Source: Chloroflexota bacterium
GTDB lineage: Bacteria > Chloroflexota > Anaerolineae > Aggregatilineales > Phototrophicaceae
NCBI GenBank assembly: GCA_026707745.1
Contig: JAPOWG010000006.1
Span: forward strand, 19,718-83,717
Direction: 5' to 3'
DNA: 64,000 nt
Part shown: piece by piece, positions 26,673 through 35,496 of the stretch
Layout of the letters: every line of letters begins with the position of its first letter
Numbering within the stretch: position 1 is the first letter of the stretch
The notes under the pieces: model-generated
Told to the model about the DNA's origin: nothing
The model's database searches: none
The model's input: the letters and a program-made list of their open reading frames with translations, nothing else
Translations under genes and position numbers: made by a program

Positions 26673-27539
26673 CTATTCGTAGCCGAACTTTTCCTTGCCC
26701 GGCATATCATATTCGTAGAGTTCAAGCGCCAGGCCGTATTGCGCGATCAAGTGCTGTGTCGAAAAATGCAGGAACAAGTTGGCAGCAAAGTAAATGATGA
26801 AACCAATAGTTGCGGCAACGACAAGGTCAGCGCCGACTACGGCGCCAAAAAGCCTTTCGAGGATTCCGCGCACCAGGGCGTAGATGGCATAGAGAATCGC
26901 ATTGTAGATAAAGAGCGTGAACGAAATGCTGATGTTTTCCCGAACGATGTCTATGTTCTTGGTGATTGAGAAAAGCGCGTCTCGCTTCTCTTGGGCGGCA
27001 TAAATCGCAATACCAATCAGGTATGCCCAACCCGATAAGCAAACATAGCCAACAGCGGCGATGATCGCCGCCAGCGTTCCCAAGACGCCGATCAGTCCTC
27101 CTATGCTTGACAGTAAAGTGCCGACCAAAGCCAGAATGCCCAAAACCACCAGCGCGGCTATCCCGTACCAGAGACCGGACAAGAAAACCCAAAAGCCTTT
27201 GCGAAGGTTAGCGCCAACTTCAACGTTCGGCATCGTATCGTTGCCATGCATCACCGTTCGTACAACATCTACGCTGTATCCATTAATCCAGAAGCCGCCC
27301 AAAACAAGAAAGGCAAGCAGGCCGAGCAAACCGGCGAACAAGCCCGCGCCCGGTTCCCCCGATTCGTCAGCAGGTCCGGCATCAACGCCGTAACCGAAAG
27401 TCTGCAGATGCGGCGTCCAATCGAAGGAATTGGCGACCAATATCATAAAAAAGGTGAATATGATGGTCAAAACGAGGACAATGCTGATGACCTTGGCGCT
27501 GTTGTGGAATGGGTACTTGAATGCGCGAATGAAGTCCAT
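26673..27539 (-). CDS. DUF4013 membrane protein, paralogue A
   Basis: A 288-residue protein with six or so membrane segments and the DUF4013 hallmarks: SGYxVDVVRTVM-like loop (about 87-100), NLRKGFWVFLSGLWYG and a C-terminal HFSTQHLIAQYGLALE. No function is known for the family. The first 30 residues are almost identical to paralogue B, as is the leader (AGAGAAACAATG), while the rest is only moderately similar. It lies downstream of paralogue B, 98 bases away, on the same strand. Confidence 0.75.
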   Translation of the reverse strand: MDFIRAFKYPFHNSAKVISIVLVLTIIFTFFMILVANSFDWTPHLQTFGYGVDAGPADESGEPGAGLFAGLLGLLAFLVLGGFWINGYSVDVVRTVMHGNDTMPNVEVGANLRKGFWVFLSGLWYGIAALVVLGILALVGTLLSSIGGLIGVLGTLAAIIAAVGYVCLSGWAYLIGIAIYAAQEKRDALFSITKNIDIVRENISISFTLFIYNAILYAIYALVRGILERLFGAVVGADLVVAATIGFIIYFAANLFLHFSTQHLIAQYGLALELYEYDMPGKEKFGYE

Positions 27540-27579
27540 TGTTTCTCTCTTTTCTACTAAAGGTCCCGGTTATCTAAAC

Positions 27580-27610
27580 ACAGCCGCTCGGCGCGTAAGC
27601 GGCGAAAAGG
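27580..27610 (+). repeat. 106-base dispersed repeat, copy 3 (5' part only)
   Basis: ACAGCCGCTCGGCGCGTAAG then CGGCGAAAAGG. Only the first third is recognisable. It lies between the two DUF4013 genes. Confidence 0.6.
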
Positions 27611-27637
27611 CGAGCGCCAGTGCTTTATAACCGAACG

Positions 27638-28507
27638 CTACCGGATGTGATCAACCTTGTCCTTGTCAAACTCGTTTTGACCGCCGATGCCAATTTCCAG
27701 GGCGTACTGGGCGATCAAATGCTGGGTGGAAAAGTGCTGGAACAGGTTAAAGGCATAATAGGTTATGAAGGTGATGACCGCTGCGACGACGATGTCCGGC
27801 CCAATAAATCCGCCAACCACACCTTCAACAATCGACCTCGCGATTCCATATATGATCATGAGCGCGATCATAAATGCGCTCAACCGAATTGAGGGCCCGC
27901 GATGTTCCCGCGCAATTCGCATATTATGCCTGATCGCGAACAGAGCCGATCTGTCATCTGCCCAGGCATAGCGCGTCACACCGACAAAATATGCCCAACC
28001 TGCGAGGAAAATATACGCGATAACTAGGACAATTGCCCCAATTGACGCAATGCTGCCCAACAGGAACGATAGCTTGGAAAAGATGCCGACGAGGAGCCAG
28101 AGCACTACGCCCAGGAAGAGCGACACAATGACGTACCAGAGACCGGAGAGAAAGAGCCAGAAGCCCTTACGCAGGTTCGCGCCAATTTCGATACCGGGCA
28201 TCGTATCGTAGTCCTTCATGATCGCGCGTATGACTTCGACGCTGTAGCCGCTCAGCCAGAAGCCTTCAAACACCATGACAGCCAACAATCCCAGCATACC
28301 CAGGAGGGCGCCCGAGCCCGGTTGATCGAGCTCGTTTACGCTATCCAGCGCGTGCCGGTAGCTTATAAACTGAAGATAGGAAGACCAGTCATGCGAACTG
28401 GCGATGAGCGCGATGCAAAAAGTGAATATAATCGTCAAGACCAAAACGATGCTTATGACCTTGGCGCTGTTGTGGAAGGGGTATTTGAATGCGCGAATGA
28501 AGTCCAT
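27638..28507 (-). CDS. DUF4013 membrane protein, paralogue B
   Basis: A 289-residue paralogue of the next gene downstream, with the same arrangement of membrane segments, NLRKGFWLFLSGLWYV and HFSTQHLIAQYALEIG. The start MDFIRAFKYPFHNSAKVISI is shared exactly with paralogue A. The C-terminus is short and charged (DKDKVDHIR). Probably a tandem duplication; both may be in one transcript. Confidence 0.75.
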   Translation of the reverse strand: MDFIRAFKYPFHNSAKVISIVLVLTIIFTFCIALIASSHDWSSYLQFISYRHALDSVNELDQPGSGALLGMLGLLAVMVFEGFWLSGYSVEVIRAIMKDYDTMPGIEIGANLRKGFWLFLSGLWYVIVSLFLGVVLWLLVGIFSKLSFLLGSIASIGAIVLVIAYIFLAGWAYFVGVTRYAWADDRSALFAIRHNMRIAREHRGPSIRLSAFMIALMIIYGIARSIVEGVVGGFIGPDIVVAAVITFITYYAFNLFQHFSTQHLIAQYALEIGIGGQNEFDKDKVDHIR

Positions 28508-28547
28508 TGTTTCTCTCTTCTCTACTAAAAGTCTCGGTTATCTTAAC

Positions 28548-28640
28548 ACAGCCGCTCGGCGGCAGCGAAAAGATCTGCCGCGCTCACACAAAATATGAAA
28601 CCTTCTCGTCGCATGAGCGTCGCGGTTTATCAAAAAAGAG
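28548..28640 (+). repeat. 106-base dispersed repeat, copy 4
   Basis: ACAGCCGCTCGGCG, GCCGCGCTCACA and GTCGCGGTTTATCAAAAAAG in the same order as copy 2, about 13 bases shorter. It lies just upstream of paralogue B. Confidence 0.65.
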
Positions 28641-28662
28641 TCGCAAAATAACACTGCGGTCT

Positions 28663-29637
28663 CTAAACCACTTCCTCCAGGCGGTCATGGGCGGGCGGCG
28701 GCGCGGGCGAAAGCGCCGCAATCCGCGCGTACCACTCGTCCGTCATGTCCACATCGAGCGCCGCCAGAGAGGCCTCAAGCTGTCCCATGTTTCGGGCGCC
28801 AATGATCGGCGCCGTAATCGCCGGATTCGCCATCACCCAGGCCACTGCCAAGGTAGCGGGATGGACACCACATTCCGTCGCATGCGCGCTGAAATCGGCA
28901 GCGGTTTGAAAGTAGTCAGCCACACCATAGCGTTTGACATACATCTGGTTCTCGATCAAGCGTCCGGAATCCGGCCTGGCGTCGGGACTGTACTTGCCCG
29001 TTAAAAGCCCGCCGCCCAAGGGGCTGTATGGAATGACGCCTATCCGCTCTTCACGCGCCAGCGGCAGGATCTCCACTTCGGCCTGTCGCTTGACCAGGTT
29101 GTACATCGGCTGGAGACATTCAATGCGCGCCAGACCTTCGTATTTGGCAATGCCCTGGGCCTTCATCACCTGCCAGGCCGACCAGTTGCTCACGGCCGGA
29201 TACAGAATCTTCCCCTGCCGCACCAGATCGTCCAAAGCGCGCAGTGTTTCCTCAACCGGCGTATCGACGTCGTAATGATGCAGGAAATAGACATCAATCC
29301 GGTCGGTCTTCAACCGCCGCAAGCTGTCTTCGACGGCGATCTGGATATGCCGGCGGGAAGCCCCGCTCTGGTTAAGATCCGGTCCGGTTGCCGAAACGAC
29401 CTTGGTCGTCAGGACGATCTCGTCCCGGCAATCGGCGATCAAATCGCCCAGGATTTCCTCCGAACGACCGCCGGCATAGACATTGGCGCAGTCAAAGAAA
29501 TTGATGCCGACCTCGCGGCAGCGGTTGAACATGCGCGCCGATTCGGCTTCATCGGCGATATCGCCAAACGACATTGTGCCAAAACAAAGCGACGAGACCT
29601 TGACGCCAGTACGCCCGAGTATGCGGTAGTCCATCAT
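28663..29637 (-). CDS. Aldo/keto reductase
   Basis: A 324-residue NADPH-dependent oxidoreductase of the Tas/YajO-like group. MDYRILGRTGVKVSSLCFGT, NFFDCANVYAGGRSEE (Asp and Tyr), IVLTTKV (Lys) and VYFLHHYD (His) complete the tetrad; APIIGARNMGQLEASL binds cofactor. ATG 29637 and 29634 are adjacent and both usable after GAGGGCTGGAG; the frame runs on to 29748, into the PhzF gene. Last gene of the leftward cluster that starts with GNAT and amine oxidase, so an aminoaldehyde product of amine oxidation is a possible substrate (inference). Confidence 0.85.
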   Translation of the reverse strand: MMDYRILGRTGVKVSSLCFGTMSFGDIADEAESARMFNRCREVGINFFDCANVYAGGRSEEILGDLIADCRDEIVLTTKVVSATGPDLNQSGASRRHIQIAVEDSLRRLKTDRIDVYFLHHYDVDTPVEETLRALDDLVRQGKILYPAVSNWSAWQVMKAQGIAKYEGLARIECLQPMYNLVKRQAEVEILPLAREERIGVIPYSPLGGGLLTGKYSPDARPDSGRLIENQMYVKRYGVADYFQTAADFSAHATECGVHPATLAVAWVMANPAITAPIIGARNMGQLEASLAALDVDMTDEWYARIAALSPAPPPAHDRLEEVV

Positions 29638-29744
29638 CTCCAGCCCTCTCAGTTCTTCGAAATCCTCACAAAGTGTACAGCACAAAGTTCTGGCGGGGCA
29701 AGCGGCGAAGCCTCGCCTGGATCCGCTTTTGGACAGCGGCGAAA

Positions 29745-30626
29745 TCAATCGTCAGCGGCGAGCTGCCCCTGCGCGACCAATTCCACCCGACCTCCTACTC
29801 GGATGTCGATACCGGCAGCGCTCCTTTGCGCCTCCAGGTAAAGCAGTGACGGGCGCCCGATCTGGTAGCCTTGCTCGGCCCGCAGTTTGACCTGGTCGCC
29901 GCCCGTATATCCATATTCTACGCTGTATGCGGCGATGCAGCCACCGGCGCTGCCTGTGGCCGGATCTTCCGGCGCGCCGTATACATCGTCCAGCACGCGT
30001 ACATGGATGTCATTCTCGCTAGCGAGCGCCTCGGCGCAGAAAATGGCCGGCGCTATGGCATCGTGCGGGCCCAGCAAGGCGCGCAAACGATCGAGATTCA
30101 CTTGTGAACGCTTGACCGCATCCAGGGAGGCCATCGGCACAAGCACAAAGGGCATGCCAGTTGACACCTCCTGAATTGGAAAACGGCCGTCGATATCCTC
30201 TTCTTCAACGTTGAGAATGCGAGCCAAATCGGCCGGCTCGAAACGCTGACCGAAGGTCGGTTGATTTTGTCGCATCCAGATGACGCCGTCGTCGGCGAAG
30301 GAAACCGGGATTTGCCCCGCAGCCAGGTTAAGGTTCACGCGCTTTACTTCCGCCTCGATAAGTTCCCGCCGGATGACGAATGCGGTGCCAAGGACCGGGT
30401 GCCCGGCAAAGGGCACTTCGACCTCTGGCATAAATATTCTGACATTGTATCCGCCCTTTTCGGGCCTGTTTGATGTGACAAAGGTGATTTCAGAAAAATT
30501 GATTTCCTTTGCCAACTGCTGCATCAAGACCGTCGGCGGATCGCCCAGGTAGACCGCCAACTGGTTGCCCGTGTATTTTCGTCCGATGGTGAAGACGTCG
30601 ACGATGAAAAAGTCAATTCTCGACAT
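29745..30626 (-). CDS. PhzF-family epimerase/isomerase
   Basis: A 293-residue protein of the phenazine-biosynthesis-like PhzF fold, two diaminopimelate-epimerase-like halves. FFIVDVFTIGRKYTGNQLAV, ISEITFV-like INFSEITFV (catalytic Glu), MPEVEVPFAGHPVLGTAFV and EDPATGSAGGCIAAYSVEYG are conserved. Most bacterial members act on unknown substrates; phenazine synthesis genes are absent here. ATG 30626 follows GGAGCGGGA and is 17 bases past the amidase gene. Confidence 0.87.
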   Translation of the reverse strand: MSRIDFFIVDVFTIGRKYTGNQLAVYLGDPPTVLMQQLAKEINFSEITFVTSNRPEKGGYNVRIFMPEVEVPFAGHPVLGTAFVIRRELIEAEVKRVNLNLAAGQIPVSFADDGVIWMRQNQPTFGQRFEPADLARILNVEEEDIDGRFPIQEVSTGMPFVLVPMASLDAVKRSQVNLDRLRALLGPHDAIAPAIFCAEALASENDIHVRVLDDVYGAPEDPATGSAGGCIAAYSVEYGYTGGDQVKLRAEQGYQIGRPSLLYLEAQRSAAGIDIRVGGRVELVAQGQLAADD

Positions 30627-30643
30627 TTTGTCCCGCTCCAAGT

Positions 30644-31531
30644 CTAGCTCAGTGTATCGTTCCAGCGCTGCGGTGGCGGCGGATCATATCCTGCCAACAG
30701 GCGACCGTAATGCTGCGGCCGACGTTGATGCAACAAAGGAAAGAGCGCCAGGTATTGCTCCCGCAGATCCGCTTTCAATATGGCATGGATCACTTCGTCG
30801 CCGTCGCGGCCCGCCTGCGCCAATACTTTTCCCAGCGGATCGCAGATAAAGCTGCTTCCATAGAAGGTCACGGCATTCTCGCGCCCCACACGATTGCAGG
30901 CGGCGACAAAGACGCCGTTGGCAACGGCATGACCGCGCATGACCGTTTGCCAGGCATCGGCGGAATCGAAGTCGCTCGCGGTTGGTTCCGATCCGATGGC
31001 TGTCGGATAGGCGATCAGCTCAGCCCCTTCCAGCGCATAGATCCTTGCCAATTCAGGAAACCACTGGTCGTAGCAAGTAGGCGCCGCCAGCTTAACCGTT
31101 CCCAGTTCGTGCACCGGAAATTTGTCCGCTCCTCCGAAATAGTCCGTTTCGTGATATCCCTCGCCGGAGGGTATATGCATCTTACGGGTATAATGCGCCA
31201 GTTTTCCATCGGCCCTGTGAACCGTAGCAGTATCCCAGAAGCCCCCGGCTTCGTCTCGCTCAAACAGGCTGCCGATGATTGTGACACGGCGCTCGCGCGC
31301 AAGTTCACCGAAGAACTGCTCGGAGACACCGCCCTCCAGCGGCTCCGCCCAAGAAAAGCCCTCGCCGTCGCGCACACCAGGGAAATACGGCAGGATCGAA
31401 AACTCCGGCAAGCAAATCAAATCCGCCCCAGTCCCCGCGGCCTCCGCTACCAAGTCTCGATAGAGCGCTCTGGTCGACGCTTGTTCGCCGGTCCAGTGAC
31501 CCTGGACGAGCGCGATGTGAACGTCTTTCAT
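30644..31531 (-). CDS. Carbon-nitrogen hydrolase (nitrilase superfamily, N-carbamoylputrescine amidase-like)
   Basis: A 295-residue amidase with the full Glu-Lys-Cys triad: Glu43 (CLPEFS), Lys117 (RKMHIP) and Cys153 (APTCYDQWFPE). The PTCYDQWFPE and YPTAIGSE stretches are like those of N-carbamoylputrescine amidases (AguB), which release putrescine. The neighbouring genes for amine oxidation and polyamine uptake agree with that, but the substrate is inference. It also resembles the amidase half of YhcX-type GNAT-amidase fusions, whose other half resembles the protein at 32801. Ten bases from the amine oxidase gene. Confidence 0.85.
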   Translation of the reverse strand: MKDVHIALVQGHWTGEQASTRALYRDLVAEAAGTGADLICLPEFSILPYFPGVRDGEGFSWAEPLEGGVSEQFFGELARERRVTIIGSLFERDEAGGFWDTATVHRADGKLAHYTRKMHIPSGEGYHETDYFGGADKFPVHELGTVKLAAPTCYDQWFPELARIYALEGAELIAYPTAIGSEPTASDFDSADAWQTVMRGHAVANGVFVAACNRVGRENAVTFYGSSFICDPLGKVLAQAGRDGDEVIHAILKADLREQYLALFPLLHQRRPQHYGRLLAGYDPPPPQRWNDTLS

Positions 31532-31541
31532 GCCTTCCCCC

Positions 31542-32804
31542 TCATTGGCCGGCAATAATCTCGCCCGCGGCGCGCTGACCAGTGAAGTAGGCGCCGTGCA
31601 CCATCGCCGTCAGATGGTGCGGCGCGCTCGCTTCCCCGGCCCAGTAAAGTGGCGGCGTGGGCATTGCCAGTTTTTCGCGCGCGGCGTAATGACCGGGCAA
31701 GCAAACGCTGTATCCGCCCCGGGCAAATTCGTCTTGGGGCCAATTGATCCAGCGCGCTTTGACATATTGCAGATCCGGTTGGCCGATCTCCCGGCGCAAG
31801 GTATCCAGCCCCTTTTGAAGCGCCGCCTCTTCGCCCAAGTCCAGCATTTCTCGGGCATAATCGCCGGTGAAAAATGCGGTCCAAACGACATCTCCTTTTT
31901 CTCGTCCCAGCGATGGCGACCACCACATGGGCGGATTGTCCCTGGCATAGATGGCGCCGATCGAGCGATCGAGGATCGGCCCATCAAACTGGTAGACCAT
32001 CTTCATGACAGGACCCATCTGCAAGCCGTCCAGCGCTTCCCGCTTCGATCGAGGCAGAACGGGATCGAACAGGACCGCCCCCGCTTTCAATACGCCTACC
32101 GGCAAGGTTAGAACCGCGACATCAGCCTCGACGGTCTCGTTCTCGATAGTGGTGACAGAGACCGCCTCCCGCCAACTGATCCCCCCTACAATCTTGTTCA
32201 GGCGGATATCCAGGCCTTCAGCCAGTTGCTCGTAGTATGAATCATAGCCATCCAGTATACGATAGTCGCTGTAGTCCTGTTCGCCGTCGCTGTCTTTGAA
32301 AAGATGAGCATGCGCTTTGGCGTTGAGATAGCGCATGCTGTCGCCTTCAGCGTTGGCAAAGGACCGCTGTACGTAGCGCAACTGCTGATCCGAAAAACCG
32401 ATCCGTCGTAGATACGTCGCCAGATCTTCATCGTTATGCGGCTCTGGCACATCACCAAGGTCCCATGTGCGCGTCGCATCCAGTTCAGGGGAGATCCGCC
32501 GCGCCTGCTCCATTGTCATCCAAGCGCCGTCTTCCGTGCGGATCATCGAATCCGCGATCTTGTTCCAATGCCAGGTGGAGAGACCCAGCTTGCGCACCCA
32601 TTGCCAGGTATTTACCTCCGCTGATCGCCCGTGTATCAACTCGGCGCCGAATTCCACCGGGATATTCGCGAAATCGCGGCTGGTCCAAACCCGGCCGCCG
32701 ATGCGATCACGGCCTTCCAATACGACCACTTCAATTCCCGCGCTTTTAAGGTGAAAGGCGGCTGACAATCCCGCGATGCCCGCGCCGATGACGATCGCTC
32801 TCAT
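31542..32804 (-). CDS. FAD-dependent amine oxidase (polyamine/monoamine oxidase family)
   Basis: A 420-residue flavoprotein. AIVIGAGIAGLSAAFHLKSAG (GxGxxG at residues 7-12) and VVVLEGRDRIGGRVWT bind FAD; VAVLTLPVGVLKAG and the C-terminal LYWAGEASAPHHLTAMVHGA, with YFTGQRAAGEI, are typical of spermine/monoamine oxidases. The enzyme should oxidise an amine to aldehyde plus ammonia or amine and peroxide. ATG 32804 overlaps the GNAT stop (ATGA). The long frame upstream to 33050 is antisense-like and has no homology. Next to potBCDA, a polyamine is the probable substrate. Confidence 0.88.
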   Translation of the reverse strand: MRAIVIGAGIAGLSAAFHLKSAGIEVVVLEGRDRIGGRVWTSRDFANIPVEFGAELIHGRSAEVNTWQWVRKLGLSTWHWNKIADSMIRTEDGAWMTMEQARRISPELDATRTWDLGDVPEPHNDEDLATYLRRIGFSDQQLRYVQRSFANAEGDSMRYLNAKAHAHLFKDSDGEQDYSDYRILDGYDSYYEQLAEGLDIRLNKIVGGISWREAVSVTTIENETVEADVAVLTLPVGVLKAGAVLFDPVLPRSKREALDGLQMGPVMKMVYQFDGPILDRSIGAIYARDNPPMWWSPSLGREKGDVVWTAFFTGDYAREMLDLGEEAALQKGLDTLRREIGQPDLQYVKARWINWPQDEFARGGYSVCLPGHYAAREKLAMPTPPLYWAGEASAPHHLTAMVHGAYFTGQRAAGEIIAGQ

Positions 32805-33475
32805 GTGACCGCCGCTCCAGCCTGGTAGTCGGGATTCTCCCAAACGATAAGCACGCCGGCATCGCCCGCCGCCGGCTCGTCGAGATAGTCGGTCACCACA
32901 TAGTCGACGCGAAAACCGCGATTCATCTGCATGGTCACCGTTGGATCGCTGAGTTCGCGCGCCATGACCTTTTCCCCATAAGTGACCACATCCATCTCGC
33001 CAGCGTATCGGGCATAGCCCATGAGCATACCTACCGCATACCATCCGCACAAGTTCAACCGACGCGCCAACTGAAAGCGCGCATGATAGAGTTTGGTCCC
33101 GATGCCGCGACCCTGATAAAGGGGGCGCACAGCCATCTCGACACCGTAGAGCCAGCGCCCGGCCGGTTCATGCGCGCTTATTTCCAGATCGCCAATAGCC
33201 GATATCCAGCCCAGCGCCTTTTCGCTGGGCGGGCGCGACGTGCGCATGGTCGCGGCCATGCCCACGACTTTGCCGCCGCCGACTGTCGCTGAGAATTGTC
33301 CTGCCGGAAATCGCCAGATCTGCGCGCGCACATGTGCCGGCGTCATGCAATCGCCGCAAGCTTCGCCCAGCCCTACGCCAAATGCCTCGCGTACGGTCTC
33401 GCTGACGCCGACAGCGTGCTTTGGCGAGGTATTGTGGATTTGCAGATTGCTTAAGCTATCAGGTTTGCTGGCCAT
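32801..33475 (-). CDS. GNAT N-acetyltransferase, YhcX N-domain-like
   Basis: A 224-residue acetyltransferase. The acetyl-CoA loop is PLYQGRGIGTKLYHAR (about residues 117-132). After it come AVGMLMGYARYAG, VMARELSDPTVTMQMNRGFRVD and LIVWENPDY, a layout I recall from the N-terminal domain of YhcX-type GNAT/nitrilase fusions. A paralogue sits at 41842. First gene of the leftward cluster, coupled by ATGA overlap to the amine oxidase. Acetylation of a polyamine before oxidation would be logical but is not shown. Confidence 0.8.
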   Translation of the reverse strand: MASKPDSLSNLQIHNTSPKHAVGVSETVREAFGVGLGEACGDCMTPAHVRAQIWRFPAGQFSATVGGGKVVGMAATMRTSRPPSEKALGWISAIGDLEISAHEPAGRWLYGVEMAVRPLYQGRGIGTKLYHARFQLARRLNLCGWYAVGMLMGYARYAGEMDVVTYGEKVMARELSDPTVTMQMNRGFRVDYVVTDYLDEPAAGDAGVLIVWENPDYQAGAAVT

Positions 33476-33627
33476 GCAGCCAACCTTAGCGCAAAGCCGG
33501 AAGATAAGCTAGAATGACGCAGGCTTAAGATGTTGGGGCTTCAGACGAGCCTCAGCAGAATAAGGGTCGCGGACAACTCTCCCAAATAGAAAAGGGAAAT
33601 TGAGGTACTTTTCATAAAGCATATTCC

Positions 33628-34485
33628 ATGACAAGCTGGCTTGCGAGGAAACGAGAGAGCGGATTCCTGCTGGCAATTCCCACGATTGCCTGGTTGTTGA
33701 TTCTCTTTGTCCTGCCTCTTGTCATCGTTATGATCGTCAGCTTTATGTCACGCGGGCGTGGCGGCGTCGCCATCATGCCTTTCACAATTGAGCATTATCA
33801 GCGCAGTTTCGGCATCTTCTCCATCATTCTTTGGCGATCGATCAGCCTGGCGGCCTTGACCACCCTTGTTTGCCTTGTGATAGGATATCCACTCGCCTTT
33901 TTCATTAGCACCCGTCGCAACCGTCTCTTTCAACAAGTCACACTATTTCTCGTGATCTTGCCTTTTTGGACGAATTTCTTGATCCGCACTTACGCCTGGC
34001 GCATTCTGCTCGGCGATGAAGGCACAATCAACGGTTTCTTGCTGAGCCTGGGAGTGATTGACGATCCGATACAAATGCTCAATACGCAGTTTGCCGTACT
34101 GGTGGGACTGGTATACGGTTTCTTGCCCTTCATGGTGCTGCCAATATACGCCTCGGTCGAGCGCTTCAACTTTCGCTATGTAGATGCCGCGCACGACCTG
34201 GGAGCAAATGACTTGCGCACTTTCCTTCGCGTAGTCCTGCCCCTGACCTTGCCGGGCGTGCTGGCCGGCTGCGCGCTGGTCTTCATTCCATCGGTGGGCG
34301 CCTTTGTCACGCCCGACTTGCTAGGCGGCACCAAAGGACTGATGATCGGCAACTTGATTAACAATCAGTTCGGCGGCTCCGGCAATATGCCATTGGGGTC
34401 GGCGCTGTCAATCGTCATGATGGCGGTCGTGATGTTGTCGCTAGTTGTCTACCTGCTTGCCAATCGTAGGGATCGAGGCGCATAG
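33628..34485 (+). CDS. potB: Spermidine/putrescine ABC transporter permease
   Basis: A 285-residue inner-membrane permease with six segments. The cytoplasmic EAA loop (DAAHDLGANDLRTFLRVVLP, about residues 190-210) contacts the PotA ATPase; LPFWTNFLIRTYAWRILLG and GAFVTPDLLGG are typical of PotB. It begins a four-gene rightward operon, divergent from the GNAT gene with 152 bases between. No good ribosome-binding site precedes the ATG. Confidence 0.9.
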   Translation: MTSWLARKRESGFLLAIPTIAWLLILFVLPLVIVMIVSFMSRGRGGVAIMPFTIEHYQRSFGIFSIILWRSISLAALTTLVCLVIGYPLAFFISTRRNRLFQQVTLFLVILPFWTNFLIRTYAWRILLGDEGTINGFLLSLGVIDDPIQMLNTQFAVLVGLVYGFLPFMVLPIYASVERFNFRYVDAAHDLGANDLRTFLRVVLPLTLPGVLAGCALVFIPSVGAFVTPDLLGGTKGLMIGNLINNQFGGSGNMPLGSALSIVMMAVVMLSLVVYLLANRRDRGA

Positions 34486-34487
34486 CC

Positions 34488-35390
34488 GTGTTGACCGCAG
34501 ATCAGCAACTGATCAATGAACATGCCATGAGCCGGAACCGATTTCTACGCCGCCTTGGCATAGTCGGGCTGTGGCTAAACCCGGTTTTTTCATATTTTTT
34601 CCTTTGGGCGCCTATCCTGGTTCTCGTGCTATTTTCCTTCAACCAGAGCCGGTCCGTGGCTTCGTTCAGCGGCTTCACCTTGAAATGGTACAGCAATATC
34701 CTCAACAACATGATGGGCGCGGAATCGGCGTTTTCGACCGAGCTACTGCTCAACGCCTTTCGCAACAGTCTCTTCGTCGGCACGGTCGCCACCGCCATAT
34801 CGACCGTGCTGGGGACGATGATCGCATTGAGCATGGCGCGCGGCAAATATAAGGGGAAAAGGCTCTTGGATGCCCTGCTCTTTTTCCCGGTGGTCATCCC
34901 AGAGATCACGCAAGCCATCTCTTTGGCTATTTTTTTCAAGGTCGTATTCGACTGGTTCGCGCTGATGAGCGGCGAGCGTATCTTCCCCGGTTTCCATACC
35001 ATTGTTGCCGCTCATGTGACCTTCAACATATCGTACGTCGCGATCGTGGTGCGGGCGCGCCTGGCCGACATGGATCCTCAATTGGAAGAAGCCGCCAACG
35101 ATCTGGGCGCCAACCCCTGGCAGACCTTTTGGCGCGTGACCTTCCCGTTGATCTTGCCAGGCGTCATCTCGGGCGCGCTGCTGGCCTTCACGCTGTCGCT
35201 CGATGACTTTGTCATCACTTTTTTCACCTCTGGGGTTGGCACTACGACGCTGCCGGTCTTCGTTTATGGGCTGCTCAAGCTGACGGTGACGCCGGAAGTC
35301 AACGCGATATCGACAATCATGATGGTCTTGAGTACGCTCTTTATAGGTATATCGCTTACAATACAAGGGCGGGCTGTGCCCCGCGCCTGA
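34488..35390 (+). CDS. potC: Spermidine/putrescine ABC transporter permease
   Basis: A 300-residue second permease of the polyamine transporter. The EAA loop is EAANDLGANPWQTFWRVTFP, followed by LDDFVITFFTSGVGTTTLPV, a PotC signature. GTG at 34488, two bases after the potB stop, has GAGGCG at a good distance; ATG at 34527 begins nearer the first conserved residues but has no site. Tightly coupled to potB. Confidence 0.9.
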   Translation: MLTADQQLINEHAMSRNRFLRRLGIVGLWLNPVFSYFFLWAPILVLVLFSFNQSRSVASFSGFTLKWYSNILNNMMGAESAFSTELLLNAFRNSLFVGTVATAISTVLGTMIALSMARGKYKGKRLLDALLFFPVVIPEITQAISLAIFFKVVFDWFALMSGERIFPGFHTIVAAHVTFNISYVAIVVRARLADMDPQLEEAANDLGANPWQTFWRVTFPLILPGVISGALLAFTLSLDDFVITFFTSGVGTTTLPVFVYGLLKLTVTPEVNAISTIMMVLSTLFIGISLTIQGRAVPRA

Positions 35391-35496
35391 TCGTTGTTCG
35401 CCGCGAGATGCCTTATCGGTATTTCACTGGCAAAGCCGGGGCGCGCCGCGCACCGAACATAATGTTTATCGTTTAGAGGATTCGGAGGAGAGACTC

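Noticed and set aside
29745..30626. Phenazine biosynthesis
   Set aside because: PhzF-family proteins are widespread and no other phz gene is present.
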